From positions 118,802,754-118,866,753 of the forward strand of contig CP136061.1 of NCBI GenBank assembly GCA_032622095.1: 64,000 bases of DNA, given 5' to 3'. Every line of letters starts with the position of its first letter. Positions within the stretch are counted from its first letter, which is position 1. The DNA comes from Siphonodentalium dalli. Lineage: Eukaryota; Mollusca; Scaphopoda; Gadilida; Siphonodentaliidae. The notes beneath the pieces are model-generated. The model did no database searches. It was not told the origin of the DNA and saw only the letters and a program-made list of their open reading frames with translations. The position numbers were made by a program, and so were the translations under genes. Shown in pieces: positions 12,214 to 23,460 of the stretch.

Positions 12214-12764
12214 GTTGGCAATTTTCCAACCTTGGGGGGGGGGGGGGGGGGTGTCAGGTCTAAAAATTTACAACAATTGGAAAGTTTGATGCCAGTCTGC
12301 ATGGATGCTAGAATTTATCAAATTTCATGTTCAGATTTCAAAAAATAATCACACCGGGCCGAACCATGCATGGTCGATCCGGTGTGTCCCGGTCCCTTCC
12401 CAATAGCCAGTCAGAAACTGATAATCAAATCTGAGTGAATTTGCATGGCGTTAGACCACTAGATATTAGGATTGTTCAGGCTCAGATCTGCACATTTTCT
12501 TGTACTGCATGGTCGACCCAGTGGATTATGCTCCCGACTAGTGACAAAAAGACTACTGATTTATTTAGAATATGCTACCATCCAGGCGGTTGTGAGGGAC
12601 CAGTTGGGAAAAATCAAAGCCCAACCCGGGTGGGGGGGGGGGGGGGGTGTGCAAATGGAATTACGCCACAAACTTGTGAATTTGATATGGTTCAAGGGGT
12701 GTTGTAAGAAATTCGAAGGTGGACACCCATCCTTACGCGGAGACCATATATAGTCACGTCCCTG
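11974..12764. mobile_element. hAT-like non-autonomous element
   Basis: The ends CAGGGACGTGACGATAG and TATAGTCACGTCCCTG are inverted, a hAT-style CAGGG terminus. The interior has 18-G and 16-G runs (12234-12251, 12632-12647) and a small palindrome ACCATGCATGGT. The target-site duplication is unclear. Confidence 0.5.
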
Positions 12765-13209
12765 CAGTGGGTCGAGACTGTATCTATAGCACTATATACC
12801 CACTCTATTAACGACAACCTGTCATTAATGCGTGAAAAAAGTTGTCAGTGAAATGATCGGCCTTCCGTATTTATCTAAGTGCTAGAAGCCGCCTCGAGAA
12901 TTTGAACAAAAAACCTGACTTAAAATGACAACTTTATCAATGATGTTTGCTCATGACATCTTGCAATAAATAGGTTAACGCATAGCTGACTGGACATTCA
13001 TGTAATTCATGAACCTTTGAGTGAGAAAATCGTAGTGAAAGGTTACCGGTCAACGGGACACATCTACCCGTTCCAAATCGCCATCGCTTTATGAGCTGCA
13101 TTGAAAGTACACAATAGACCGTGACGATGTTCACCGATTTACCCGTACCCGGTCCCGTCGGACGGGTATCGCAAACTCGCTACTATATAAATTTTCCAGA
13201 GAAGATTAA
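12765..13209. other. No gene or repeat recognised
   Basis: AT-rich sequence. A short palindrome GGTACCGG/CCGGTACC-like region at about 13140-13165 only. Confidence 0.4.
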
Positions 13210-13302
13210 GCAGAATGAGGTCCACAGAGGGTGAATTTAGTGACGCTAGCCCGCTATGCGGGATAGCTTCACTAAATTCACCCTCTGTGGACCTCATTCA
13301 GC
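13210..13302. repeat. Palindromic GCAGAATGAGG repeat, copy 2
   Basis: The most regular copy: GAGGTCCACAGAGGGTGAAT forms a near-perfect stem with its inverse ending GTGGACCTCATTC, around the core CTAGCCCGCTATGCGGGATAG. Confidence 0.9.
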
Positions 13303-13319
13303 AAATGACAGGCACACTA

Positions 13320-13410
13320 AACTCAGGCTTGGCCACATCGCCACCTCGTCCCTGGTCGGGTCGATCGGCCCATAAAATACTCTCGGCGTTTATCTGAATG
13401 TCATACATAA
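13320..13410 (+). repeat. 75-bp direct repeat shared with 14115-14205
   Basis: GCCACATCG.CACCTCGTCCC, GGTCGGGTCGATCGGCCCAT and CGGCGTTTATC.GAATGTCA occur in both. They lie on either side of the foldback element 13537-14049. Confidence 0.8.
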
Positions 13411-13536
13411 GTATACTGGGAAATATTCAAAAGTGAAGATTATAAGGTGTATTTTGGAGCGCAAGACATCATGTGACTTTAAACTTCCTATTTTGACGGT
13501 CAATCAATATCTGGCCGCCAAAACCTTCTATTACAT

Positions 13537-14049
13537 ATAACCCTATTATGGCGGGAGCTTCCTGATTTTTTCGAAAACCCTGTACCAATGCATACTCTTA
13601 TCATTACCATCAGAAATTTGATAATATTTTTAAATAATTGTTAAGAAATGTAAGAAAATATGCACAGAAAATATGATAACAAAAATTGTTAAAGAATGTA
13701 AGAAAAAATGATAAAAATTGTTAAAGAATGTAAGAAAAAACGATAAAAATTGTTAAAGAATGTAAGAAAAAATTATAAAAATTGATAAAGAATGTAAGAA
13801 AAAATGTTACAAAAATCATAAAATTTTTATAGAATAGAATAGAATGTAAGTAAAAACGATAAAATTGTAGAATGTAAGAAAAAATGATAAAAAAAATGAT
13901 AAAAATTGTTAAAGAATGAAAGAAAAATAGATAACACATTTGTAGGCCAATGCATTCTCTTATATATGCGAGGCGACCTATGCGAGAGAACGCTTTGGCA
14001 CAGGGTTTGTAATGCTGCGCCAGCGCAGCTGCCGTCGTGAAAGGGTTAA
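13537..14049. mobile_element. Type B foldback MITE, degenerate left hairpin
   Basis: The left end ATAACCCTATTATGGCGGGA and right end CGTCGTGAAAGGGTTAA define a TTAA-flanked element. Inside, an A-rich spacer repeats AAAGAATGTAAGAAAAAATG many times. The right hairpin is recognisable (13947-14000); the left has decayed to CCAATGCATACTCTTAT. Confidence 0.8.
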
Positions 14050-14544
14050 TGTGGTCAAAACAAAATCTAATGAGTTATTAGCAGGAATATCCATTGGTAG
14101 TTTTATGACCTGATCCAAACATTTAATTCCGCCACATCGTCACCTCGTCCCAGGTCGGGTCGATCGGCCCATACTCACGGCGTTTATCGGAATGTCAGAC
14201 ATGCGTTATACATTATTAAACAACGGGACATTGAAGTGCATTAGGCAGAACAATGGCCTAAAGTTCTTTCCATTTTATGAGGTCGATAGGCGACAAGAAA
14301 ATAACCCCTCCAATGTGTCAACTTCAAGATACGATCGACTCTAACGGCCACTAAGTCTCAAGCGATGGCCTTGTCTTGATTGGGAGCCTCGTCTTGATTG
14401 GGAGCTAACAGAACGCCTACGATGTGTTGCCACCAAATGACCCATTTTCTCTTTATAGATGTATAAGGTTAGCAGTGCTATACAAAAAACTATCTGAATC
14501 AGCGGTATGTGTCTGCCAGAGGCAGAAAAGGGGGAGGGTAGGAT

Positions 14545-15960
14545 TTCCACCAATCTTATAAATAATCATATCCATGATATGAGGAACTTATTGGTGTGGT
14601 TTAAATATCTCAAAAGTGGCGCCGCGCCGTTCAAGTCATGGGTGCACGGGAGGGGGAAGGGTAATCAAATTTGATAAAAAATATTTTAGCGCCTATTTCC
14701 ACCAAATTGATACACATACTTCTCCATGATACAAGGAATCTATTCGTGGAATCTATTCGTGTGATTTAAAAACGCCAAATTGGTGCCGTTTGGATAAGAG
14801 ACGGTGTAGGGGTGGGACACTAAATTGCATAACAATTTGTTTAGTCGCCTATTACCACCAAACTTATACATATTCATCTCCATGATATCAGGAGACTGAT
14901 GGTGTGGCTTAAAGCTGTCAAAAGTGGCGTCATTCGAGTCAGGAGTGCACTGAAGGTGCGAGAGACGCCAATTTTGTTAAAATAAATTTAGCGCCGATTT
15001 GCACCAAATTGATCACATTCTTACCCACGATACGAGGTATATAATCGTGTGATTTAAAGACGCCAAATCGGAGCCGTTTGGGTCGGAGATTTTGGGGGGG
15101 GGGGATAATTTAATAAGAATTTGTTTAGTTGTCGATTACCACCAAACTGATACATAATGCCCCCCCCCCGTGCTATCGGGGATCTAATGGACGTGATTTA
15201 AATATGTCAAAAGTTTGAGTCATGAATACGGAGGAGTGGGGTACCAAAGCTTTTACAAGTTATGTTTAGGAATAATTTCCAACAAATTCAAACACGTTCT
15301 GCTCCGATGATACGAGAAAAATAATCATGTGAGTTAACGACGCTACATTTGGTGCCGTTTGGGTCTGGGATGGCGATATAATGTGCCACTTTTTGTTATA
15401 AGAAATTCTCAAATGACATCACAAAGCCTTTGCCGGTTTATATTGACTCTATTCTCAATATGTACTCTCCGCCGCGCGAATTGCGATCAGAAGAGCTAAA
15501 TCTGATGGCTGTTCCTAGACGTGACTCGGAAAACTACGGAAGACGATCATTTGAATATCATGCTCCGTCCGTCTGGAATGGGCTACAGGCCGACACAAAG
15601 AAAGCCGATACCATGGACACTTTTAAAACCTTACTTAAATCGGAACTTTTCAAATTCTACTATGGAAACGTCGTCCCTGAGAGTGATGCCTCTTAGTTCT
15701 GCATATGTTTATTACGTGACCCACTTGTATATTGCATATTTGTGCGTGAACTTGTGTTGTGGCCGAGCGCTTTTGGGCCTTCTGGGAAAAGCGCTATATA
15801 AATGTTCTCTATTATTATTATTATTATAAGGGGCAATAACAGTGAATGTTTTAGTCGCCGATATCCACCGAAGTAAATATATAGTCATCTACATAATTCG
15901 TTCTAATGTATATTGGCGTTCAAATTTCATAACCTCGACAAAATTTAGTGGTGACCGAAT
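14545..15960 (+). repeat. Tandem array, about seven units of 140-165 bp, split by a LINE
   Basis: A CCACCAAACTGATACACAT-like motif followed by CTCCATGATA.GAGG and GTG.GATTTAAA recurs near 14546, 14699, 14860, 15002, 15140, 15280 and, beyond the LINE fragment, 15866. Runs of 11 G (15094-15104) and 10 C (15160-15169) lie inside. A minus-strand ORF at 14341-14553 overlaps its left edge. Confidence 0.85.
15418..15832 (+). pseudogene. 3' end of a CR1/L2-like LINE with microsatellite tail
   Basis: An 88-codon open frame (15430-15696) ends in the conserved C-terminus of CR1/L2-type proteins: PPRELRSEEL, RRSFEYHAPSVWNGL and DTFKTLLKSELF. A roughly 130-bp 3' UTR follows, with GCGCTATATAAATG and an (ATT)n tail (about 15812-15829). 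Everything upstream is missing, the usual 5' truncation. The fragment interrupts a tandem array whose units resume at about 15842. Confidence 0.87.
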
Positions 15961-16288
15961 GAATTCACTGAGAAAATATATCTTCTCAACTGTCATATTT
16001 ATATGGGGACGGAAATCAGGGCATTCATATAGTGTGCAGTCCAATATAGCTATGTCTGAGATAAAAGAATACACAATCAGTAGCACATTACTTTTCAGGG
16101 TCCTCCAACACTAGCATCTGACAAGGGTACATTTGCCCTATACACATACCCGGCACATGTAGCTGATATATAGCAAGATTTCTTTTAAACTGAGAATAAT
16201 TAGTCAGTATAGCACCACCGCCACCAAGGACAGAGAAGCTCGATAATTTCTTTAAAACATCTGTATCTTCTCTTCATGGTGATATTAG

Positions 16289-17240
16289 AACCATGTATCC
16301 TCAAAATCTTAGCCTAACTCACCAGATTCATTTATACATATCTGTGTAAAACCGAATTGTCGTCTTTTATTTTTTGCGAATTAATGTGTTTATGCTGTTC
16401 ATGTTTTGATCACAATAAAAAAATAAATAAATAAATAAAAAACACACAAACTCAATTCCAACCCCCGTTGGCTGTTGACTGATTTCCGCGCAGTTGTGGA
16501 TAAATAGATAATTCTTTATTGGTAGAACGAATTAATCGCGATAAACAAAAATGATCCATGTATAAGAATGACGTTTTTGTGATGCCATTTGGATATACAA
16601 TTTATGAGAATACATGTGACACTTTGAGCAAGAGTATTCTATATTCCCATCAAATGTCCACAGCAGAGAGTTTCACATCACTTTAAGGATGGATACACAC
16701 GTGTATGTCATTTCGACTCATCGCTCGACGTTCCTCGCCATGTATCCTCAAAATCTGAGCCTAACTCACCAGATTCATTTATACATATCTGTGTAAAACC
16801 AAATTGTCGTCTTTTATTTTTTGCGAATTAATGTGTTTATGATGTTCATGTTTTGATCACAATAAAAAAATAAATAAAAAACACACAAACTCAATTCCAA
16901 CCCCCGTTGGCTGTTGACTGATTTCCGCGCAGTTGTGGATAAATAGATAATTCTTTATTGGTAGAACGAATTAATCGCGATAAACAAAAATGATCCATGT
17001 ATAAGAATGACGTTTTTGTGATGCCATTTGGATATACAATTTATGAGAATACATGTGACACTTTGAGCAAGAGTATTATTCTATATTCCCATCAAATATC
17101 CACAGCAGAGAGTTTCACATCAGAGCAAGAGTATTCTATATTCCCATCAAATGTCCACAGCACAGAGTTTCACATCACTTTAAGGATGGATACACACGTG
17201 TATGTCATTTCGACTCATCGCTCGACGTTCCTCGCCAATT
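16289..17240 (+). repeat. Recent tandem duplication, unit about 450 bp
   Basis: CCATGTATCCTCAAAATCT begins copies at 16290 and 16739. They are nearly identical over some 400 bp (GATTTCCGCGCAGTTGTGGA, GATCCATGTATAAGAATGAC). The second copy holds a further roughly 65-bp local duplication of GAGCAAGAGTATTCTATATT near 17065-17155. The right edge shares CGCTCGACGTTCCTCGCCAA with the satellite at 22160. Confidence 0.9.
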
Positions 17241-17340
17241 TTACGCTTAATTCTCATAGGTAGTGGTTAATTATTGCAATATTCATTCATATGCTATGCT
17301 TTCGAATGGTGTATAATCACAACCCAAAAGGGTTGTTTTA

Positions 17341-17720
17341 CGGTATTGCGTATGTGACGTCAGTAATTTGTATACCCCATCAACATGAAAAAAATGTTTT
17401 TTACATCCGGGCGATTCAGACCTATGGGGCCCTATGGTGGCCGCCATGTTGGAATAGAATTGACAAATTATTAAAACGAATTTATTTTTCTTCTTCGATC
17501 AGCCTCCCCATAGCAACACTATTAAATTTGAAACACAAAATCAACCTTATTCAAAATTAAATGCTTAATGTGTATTTAGCTGACACGGGCGCATAGCATT
17601 CGGCAAACCTCGCCAGATTCCGTACCGTTAAAGTTTGAATATTACGTCACCTGTCAGGCCATAGCAACGTTGGAAATGATGACGTAATTTCTTTACAAAA
17701 TGGTGGCGCTCTCTTATTTG
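17341..17720. promoter_or_regulatory. CpG-bearing promoter-like block with CRE/ATF, YY1-like and X-box-like motifs
   Basis: Seen: TGACGTCA (17355-17362), ATTACGTCA (17641-17649) and TGACGTAA (17680-17687), all CRE/ATF-type sites; GGCCGCCATGTTGG (17439-17452), a YY1-like site; CCATAGCAAC near 17509 and 17659, like half of an RFX X-box; and AAAATGGTGGCGCTC at about 17697-17711. The block sits at the edge of a low-repeat region. Inference: a promoter, possibly firing rightwards from about 17700. Direction and target gene are not shown by the sequence. Confidence 0.4.
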
Positions 17721-17767
17721 CGAAATTTGAAATTGAATTCCTTGTTATTGTTATCGCTCGTATTTTA
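17699..17767 (+). other. 22-codon ORF at the promoter-like block, possible uORF or signal exon
   Basis: The ATG at 17699 is in a good context (ACAAAATGG). The frame is rich in leucine near its end (NSLLLLSLVF) and stops at 17765-17767. Read as the start of a secretory signal it would leave the reading frame in phase 0 at a weak GTATTT donor (17760), which would match the phase of the exon at 50578. The donor is poor and the distance is 33 kb, so this is only a candidate. Confidence 0.12.
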
Positions 17768-19443
17768 AATGTACAACGGTATCACAGCACGTAAGCGTTA
17801 AGAACAAACGATAAAGCACAAGCGAAGATAGCACAACGAGCCCATTACTGGAATGACTTTAGAGTCAAAGCAGTCAAAAGAAGAAGAACAACAACACTAG
17901 AACTTGTTTTGAACTTGGAAGTTTAAAAGTGAAAATCAGTCATTCGGAAAGAAACTCAATGACGAATCTGTGACTGACAAAAATATGAAAATGAAGGTCA
18001 CTGGGGTGAAATGTGGACTGGTCTGTGCAGACTGATCACCACGGCGATTTGACTTGTTCTGTTATTGTTCAATTTTAAGTCTGTTTTCACCTGGACTGGT
18101 TAGACTTAGACTTAGACTTAGAGTTGCAACTGCAAGCGGCAAATTGTTCAGTCTACTAACTAACTACTTCTCTAAATAGTAAATTTAATTGTTAATATAT
18201 CAAACACTGTCAGGTCAAGCCTCAACTTGGGTCAAGGAAATCAGAAAATGGACATTTTAGAGCTGACTGATTTACTCATTTACTCAGTATAGTTCAGTCA
18301 TCGACCGTTGAACGTAGCACGTAGCTGGAACTTGTGGAAGCAGTATCCAGTGAAAGCGGTCATGTGGCCTTCTAATCTAATAATATTAGCATTGTATTAG
18401 TCAATTTAGTAATTACAGATTAGTAAATTTAGTTATCAACGACTTCAGGCTCAGCCTCACCCACTCACTGTGAATGTGACTCAGGTCAAAATTCAATTCT
18501 AGCCATCTACAGAGCAGTCAACACACAGATGTAACAAACATGTAAAGCCCAGTGAATTGGTGACTAACAAAGTGAGTCGTTTATCTTCTTGTTGAGTGAA
18601 GGAAAAGAAGAACATCTCCCAATCCCACTTGGTCTCGGCACACTGCAGAGTTCATGCAGTGACTGGTGAGAGGATATGCTTCTGGGCCAACTTTCCATCT
18701 GTGTGTATGAATTATGTTTCATGTAATGGACACATCAAGTTAAATATAATAATTATAATGCATGGTGATTAGTTTTAGCATTCTCACATATTAAATAATT
18801 CATGATTTTAACACTGTGTTCTCGATTTAAACCTTAAGCATTAAGCGGGAGCTTGACCAGCATGGCTAGCATATAAACGAGTGGCTATTTGTGGAAAAAT
18901 TATTAAATATAGCCCTGCGTACTTGCTATTGTCGACTTGACACATTGGGATTGGAATAATCTGTATGCTAAATATAATAATTCCAGGCCAACTTAGTTGA
19001 ACTGTCACGACCTTCTTGTTATACATGCACATGACTAATGAGGCAATCGTATAAATGTTTAATCTAGTAGCATTTTCTCAGACCATGCCATGAATATCTA
19101 TGTATCTATGCCCATCAAGAATGATATATTCCACCAGTACAAAGTTTTTGCTGTTGCGATAGGGAAGTAACTAGTACAGTTAATAAATTATGAAGTACCT
19201 TTCATTAATAATGTGTGTCATAGAATGTGAAGATCCAACTTTGAAATGGCAAGATTTAAATGACTTTGTGGTGGATTTTCCTTTGCGTCCCTCATACTAA
19301 TGTCATTCCTCCTGGGCAATTATTAAAATGTTTATATACTATCAGATGCCTAACAATAGTGTCAGCATGTGCCGCATGATTAGTAATTTAAGATAAAATT
19401 CTCAACGATCATTAAGTTTTTTCGCATAGAGACATATATAGAA
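17721..19443. other. Low-repeat region, no protein-coding gene seen
   Basis: Downstream of the promoter-like block there is about 1.7 kb without MITE families. It has TTAGACTTAGACTTAGACTT near 18096 and a donor-like CTG/GTGAGA near 18667. It could be a non-coding first exon, but no ORF or partner exon supports this. Confidence 0.35.
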
Positions 19444-19933
19444 TTAAAGGCACGTGTGGCCTTAATTGTCGAAAATATTCATATTTGTTCCAAACACCGT
19501 AAACAGAAAAACATTAAAACGCATACAGTTCCGTCATATATACCATGACCATCGCGTAAACAGCATGTTATAATAAAGACCTCCTATATTTGACATAAGC
19601 AAGAGTCTGATTGTGTTACAGAAGACAGCACAATGCTACTGGCTAATCACACACAAATGGCATAAACGCTCTTTATTAGTTCCATATCAGGTATTCACCA
19701 ACAAAGAACGCTCTTTATGTTTACCATCATAATATAAACAAACACCAGAAAGGTAACTTTTATGCTTTTGTTTACATAACAATGGTCAAACAAATGACCA
19801 TAACATACTGTTTATGCGATATTTCTTATTTGTATACGGACAAAGTCTATCTACATTTTGATGTTCTTTCTGGTTGTGGCGGGTGGAAATATTTTCACAG
19901 GATACCCACCGCCAAGGCCAACCGTGTCTTTAA
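19444..19933 (-). mobile_element. TTAA-flanked MITE, GGTACGGTTGGCC subfamily
   Basis: TTAAAGGCACGTGTGGCCTT at the left and GGCCAACCGTGTCTTTAA at the right. Near full-length inverse of 24421-24923 and 47090-47593. Confidence 0.85.
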
Positions 19934-20471
19934 ATTGAAATAGAATTAAATTTCAATCAATATTGTTAATTTCAGTCTAGGTCTCCGCTATCACTATTAT
20001 TGACCATCACAATGCTTAGACATCTGAGAGTACGATATAAGCTCACAAAAGTCATGAACAAGCATGCAATCTCGAGCTGGGACCACCCTTAATACTTGTT
20101 TCTCATCATCTACTTCACAGAAGGGGTCACCCCTAAGAAGTAACCGTATAGGAAATACCGATCATACCACTATGACATCAGTTTGTTTGATCTAAATTAT
20201 TTAGCCCCAAAACAATAGTCATTTGGCAAATTATCTCATTCCTTTTCGAAGTGCATGTCATCTACTGAAGTTGGATCCTACCAGGGCCATAAATTATGTC
20301 TCATTGAGTCATTGTGTCCCATCCATGTAAATCGCTGAAAGTCAAGCATACATAAACGTTACCTCTATAAATAAATCTGATGTGGCTATGTGAAATATGC
20401 ATTAAATCCCCGTTTTCATAAAAATGTATTCAGTATTATATGTAAATTTATCCAATAAACATATTTTTCCC

Positions 20472-20914
20472 TTGAAGGTCCTCAATCAGAATCAATAGTC
20501 CCCATATCATCAGATTCCGACAACAAGAATTTTTTTTGAAATGCCGCTTCAGTTGACAGAATTAATTGCTCGAAAATAATGCTAACTGCAGTCAATTATG
20601 GCATAAAATTGACAAAAACCTGTAATTTATCAACTTTTTGCTCAACGAATATTGCTGGTTTGTCAAACATCTGACACACACAAAAAAAAACTTTAGAGTT
20701 ATCCATCTCCATCTGCAATTTGGTCAGAGAAAGTATTCTTGTCTGCTAAAATTTGCTGGGCCACGTAAAATTAAAATGATAGATTTTAAAAATCGGTATC
20801 TGATCACTCTGAGCTTTGATGTTGTGGGTTCCTCGACTTGAATCAAATAATTTTCACCTCTGAAGTCAAGGAAATAGTAATCTGCGAGGGTTAATTCGGA
20901 TTGAGTACCTTTAA
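20472..20914 (+). mobile_element. TTAA-flanked MITE, GGTACTCAATCCG family, copy 1
   Basis: The degenerate left end TTGAAGGTCCTCAATCAG and the right end CGGATTGAGTACCTTTAA match 30678-31105 and 43285-43744, with internal TTAGAGTTATCCATCTCCAT and CACTCTGAGCTTTGATG. Confidence 0.8.
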
Positions 20915-21439
20915 AATTGCAAAAATTAAATTAAATAATTTTGCCTTGAAAATTGGTTGCTTGGCCAGATTCAACCTTCACCTGCCGATTGCATTTTGAA
21001 GAAATATAGTAACATGTGCTATATGGCTAATATCTCTTGACTGGCGCCATGGATATTGGTCTGGAAATTAGAGAAATGTTAGAGGCAATATCTCACTCTG
21101 ACCCATGTCTAACTGTGGCCCACATTCCCACATTCCTCTATATCTGGGGCTGCAACATATTCTCGTGCAAATAGGTTTATTTGTACCTAAATATTCACAT
21201 ATGTTCATATTTTTTTTATTTATTTAAATTTGTTTAAATAAAAATTTAGAAAAACTAACGGCATTATTCACTCTGCCAGGGCACCCCGAGTCACCACACC
21301 AAATTTCGCTGAAATCTGAGCACCAATATTAACAAAGACATGTTGGTCTCAACTTTACTCCAGTCTTATATTATTATATATGTATATATAAACAGTCCCA
21401 TGAAACATGTATACATTTATTGATGGACGTGTCATGGGC

Positions 21440-22015
21440 TCTTCATACAGGATCGGGTTCATTATTCCGAAGGTTCCATATTCCGAAGGGTCGCTATCCC
21501 AAAGGTTCTTATTAAGAAGGTTCGCTATTCTGAAGGTATGCTATTCTGGGCGTATTTAACCAGAAAAGATGGACAACTCTAATACCAAGTAGTTATTATT
21601 ACCACGATTTTACAGTTATCCATCTGTATCTGGAAGACCGCCCGTTTTGACCTCGTCCTGGTACGATTAGGCCCAGAACAATACAAATAGCAAACTGCAA
21701 AGATCGATATCTAATTACTCTGAGCTTTGATGGGTGGGTTCGACACTAATCAAATATTTTTTTTCCCACCGAAGCCAAAGAAAGAGTAATTTAGCAGCGT
21801 CTTATCGGATTGAGTGCCTTTAAGTTATTTCCTTCATAAAAAGAGTCTTATGATAAAGAACCCTCTCAATACTTTAGAATATAGATAATAGAATGAAACT
21901 TCAAAATAACAAGTTATAAAAACCTTCTGAATATTGAGGAATATAGAGAACCTTGTGAATAGCGAAACTTCTGTATAATGAACCTTGGGAATAGCGAACC
22001 TTTGGACATAGAGTG
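21440..22015. repeat. Minisatellite (TTCCGAAGGTTCGCTA) inverted around a MITE fragment
   Basis: Left side (21455-21550) repeats forms of ATTCCGAAGGTTC.CTAT. Right side (21855-22015) repeats the inverse GAATAGCGAACCTT. Between them lies a fragment of the GGTACTCAATCCG MITE family (21569-21823). Confidence 0.75.
21569..21823 (+). mobile_element. Right-hand fragment of a GGTACTCAATCCG-family MITE
   Basis: TTACAGTTATCCATCTGTAT through CTCTGAGCTTTGATGGGTGG to CGGATTGAGTGCCTTTAA matches the right two thirds of 30678-31105. Confidence 0.7.
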
Positions 22016-22159
22016 ACATGTCCCCGTCCTACGGCCCATACGCACTGGCGTGATCGTATATCCCAAGTTGGCCAGAAATACAGGCACTCCTATGAAACAT
22101 ACATTTATCATTTTATAGATGGACGTACGTGTTTTGGGTTGTCCATACGTACTGACGTA

Positions 22160-23460
22160 ATCATATTATCTATTGTTTCATTGAGTAAAACGCGAGAAAA
22201 TTAAGTTTATATCTCTGTTCCTGTTCCTGTTACTGGGAATAGTCATCGGGGTGCTAATTGCCGATTCACCGATCGACGCTCCTCGCCAATTATACGCTTA
22301 ATTCTCAAAAGCAGTTTTTAAATGTTGCAATATTCATGACGGGGAAATTCTATGCTTTCGAATTATGTATAATATGCACTTTTTCATTGCGTAAAACGCG
22401 AGAAAATGTAGCTTATATTTATGTTCCTGTTACTCGGAATAGTCGTTGGGGTGCTAATTGCCGATTCACCGCTCGACATTCCTCGCAAATTATACGCTTA
22501 GTTCTCAAAAGTAATGTTTAAATTTTGCAATATCCATGAATGGGAGATGCTTTTAAATGGTGTATAATATCTATTGTTTCATTACGTAAAACGCGAGAAA
22601 ATTAAGTTTATATTTCTGTTTCTGTTCCTTTTACTCGGAATAGTCGTCGGGATGCTAATTGCCGATTCACCGATCGACGTTCCTCGCAAATTATACGCTT
22701 AATTCTCAAAAGTAGTTTTTAAATGTTGCAATATCAATGAAGGGGAAATGCTATGCTTTCGAATTATGTATTATATGCATTGTTTCATTGCGTAAAACGC
22801 GAGAAAGTGTAGCTTATATTTCTGTTCCTATTACTGGGAATAGTCGTCGGGGTGCTAATTGCCGATTCACCGCTCTACGTTCCTCGCCAATTATACGCTT
22901 AAATCTCAAAAGTAATGTTTAAATGTTGCAATATTCATGAAGGGGTGTTTTATGCTTTAGAGTGATGTATAATATGTATTGTTTCATTGCATATAACGCG
23001 AGAAATTTAAGTTTATATCTCTGTTCCTGTTCCTGTTACTGGGAATAGTCATCGGGGTGCTAATTGCCGATTCACCGATCGACGCTCCTCGCCAATTATA
23101 CGCTTAATTCTCAAAAGTAGTTTTTAAATGTTGCAATATCCACGAAGGGGAAATTCTATGCTTTCGAATTATGTATAATATGCATTGTTTCATTGCGTAA
23201 AACGCGAGAAAATTTAGCTTATATTTCTGTTCCTGTTACTCGGAATAGTGGTCGGGGGTGCTAATTGCCGATTCACCGCTCGACGTTCCTCACCAATTTA
23301 CGATTAATTATCAAAAGTATTACTTAGATGTTACAATATCCATGAATGGGAGATGCTCTCGGATGATAAATGTACGATATGCATTGTTTTAGTGCGTAAA
23401 ACGTGAGAAACCTGAGTTTATATCTGCGTTCCTGTTACTCGGAATAGTCACTTGTTAATC
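22160..23460 (+). repeat. Satellite-like tandem array, about seven units of about 200 bp
   Basis: CGTAAAACGCGAGAAAA recurs near 22187, 22391, 22586, 22793, 22990, 23200 and 23396, each followed by CTGTTCCTGTTACT.GGAATA, GGGGTGCTAATTGCCGATTC, ACCG.TCGACGTTCCTCGCC and ATTATACGCTTAATTCTC. Unit ORFs are artefacts of the repeat. Confidence 0.92.

Noticed and set aside
14341-14553. Minus-strand 70-codon ORF with a membrane segment and Arg/Ser tail
   Set aside because: The tail comes from a short DNA duplication and the start overlaps the tandem array; no other support.
22258-22922. Repeated ORFs as a protein family
   Set aside because: They are frames through the 200-bp satellite and differ only as the DNA units differ.
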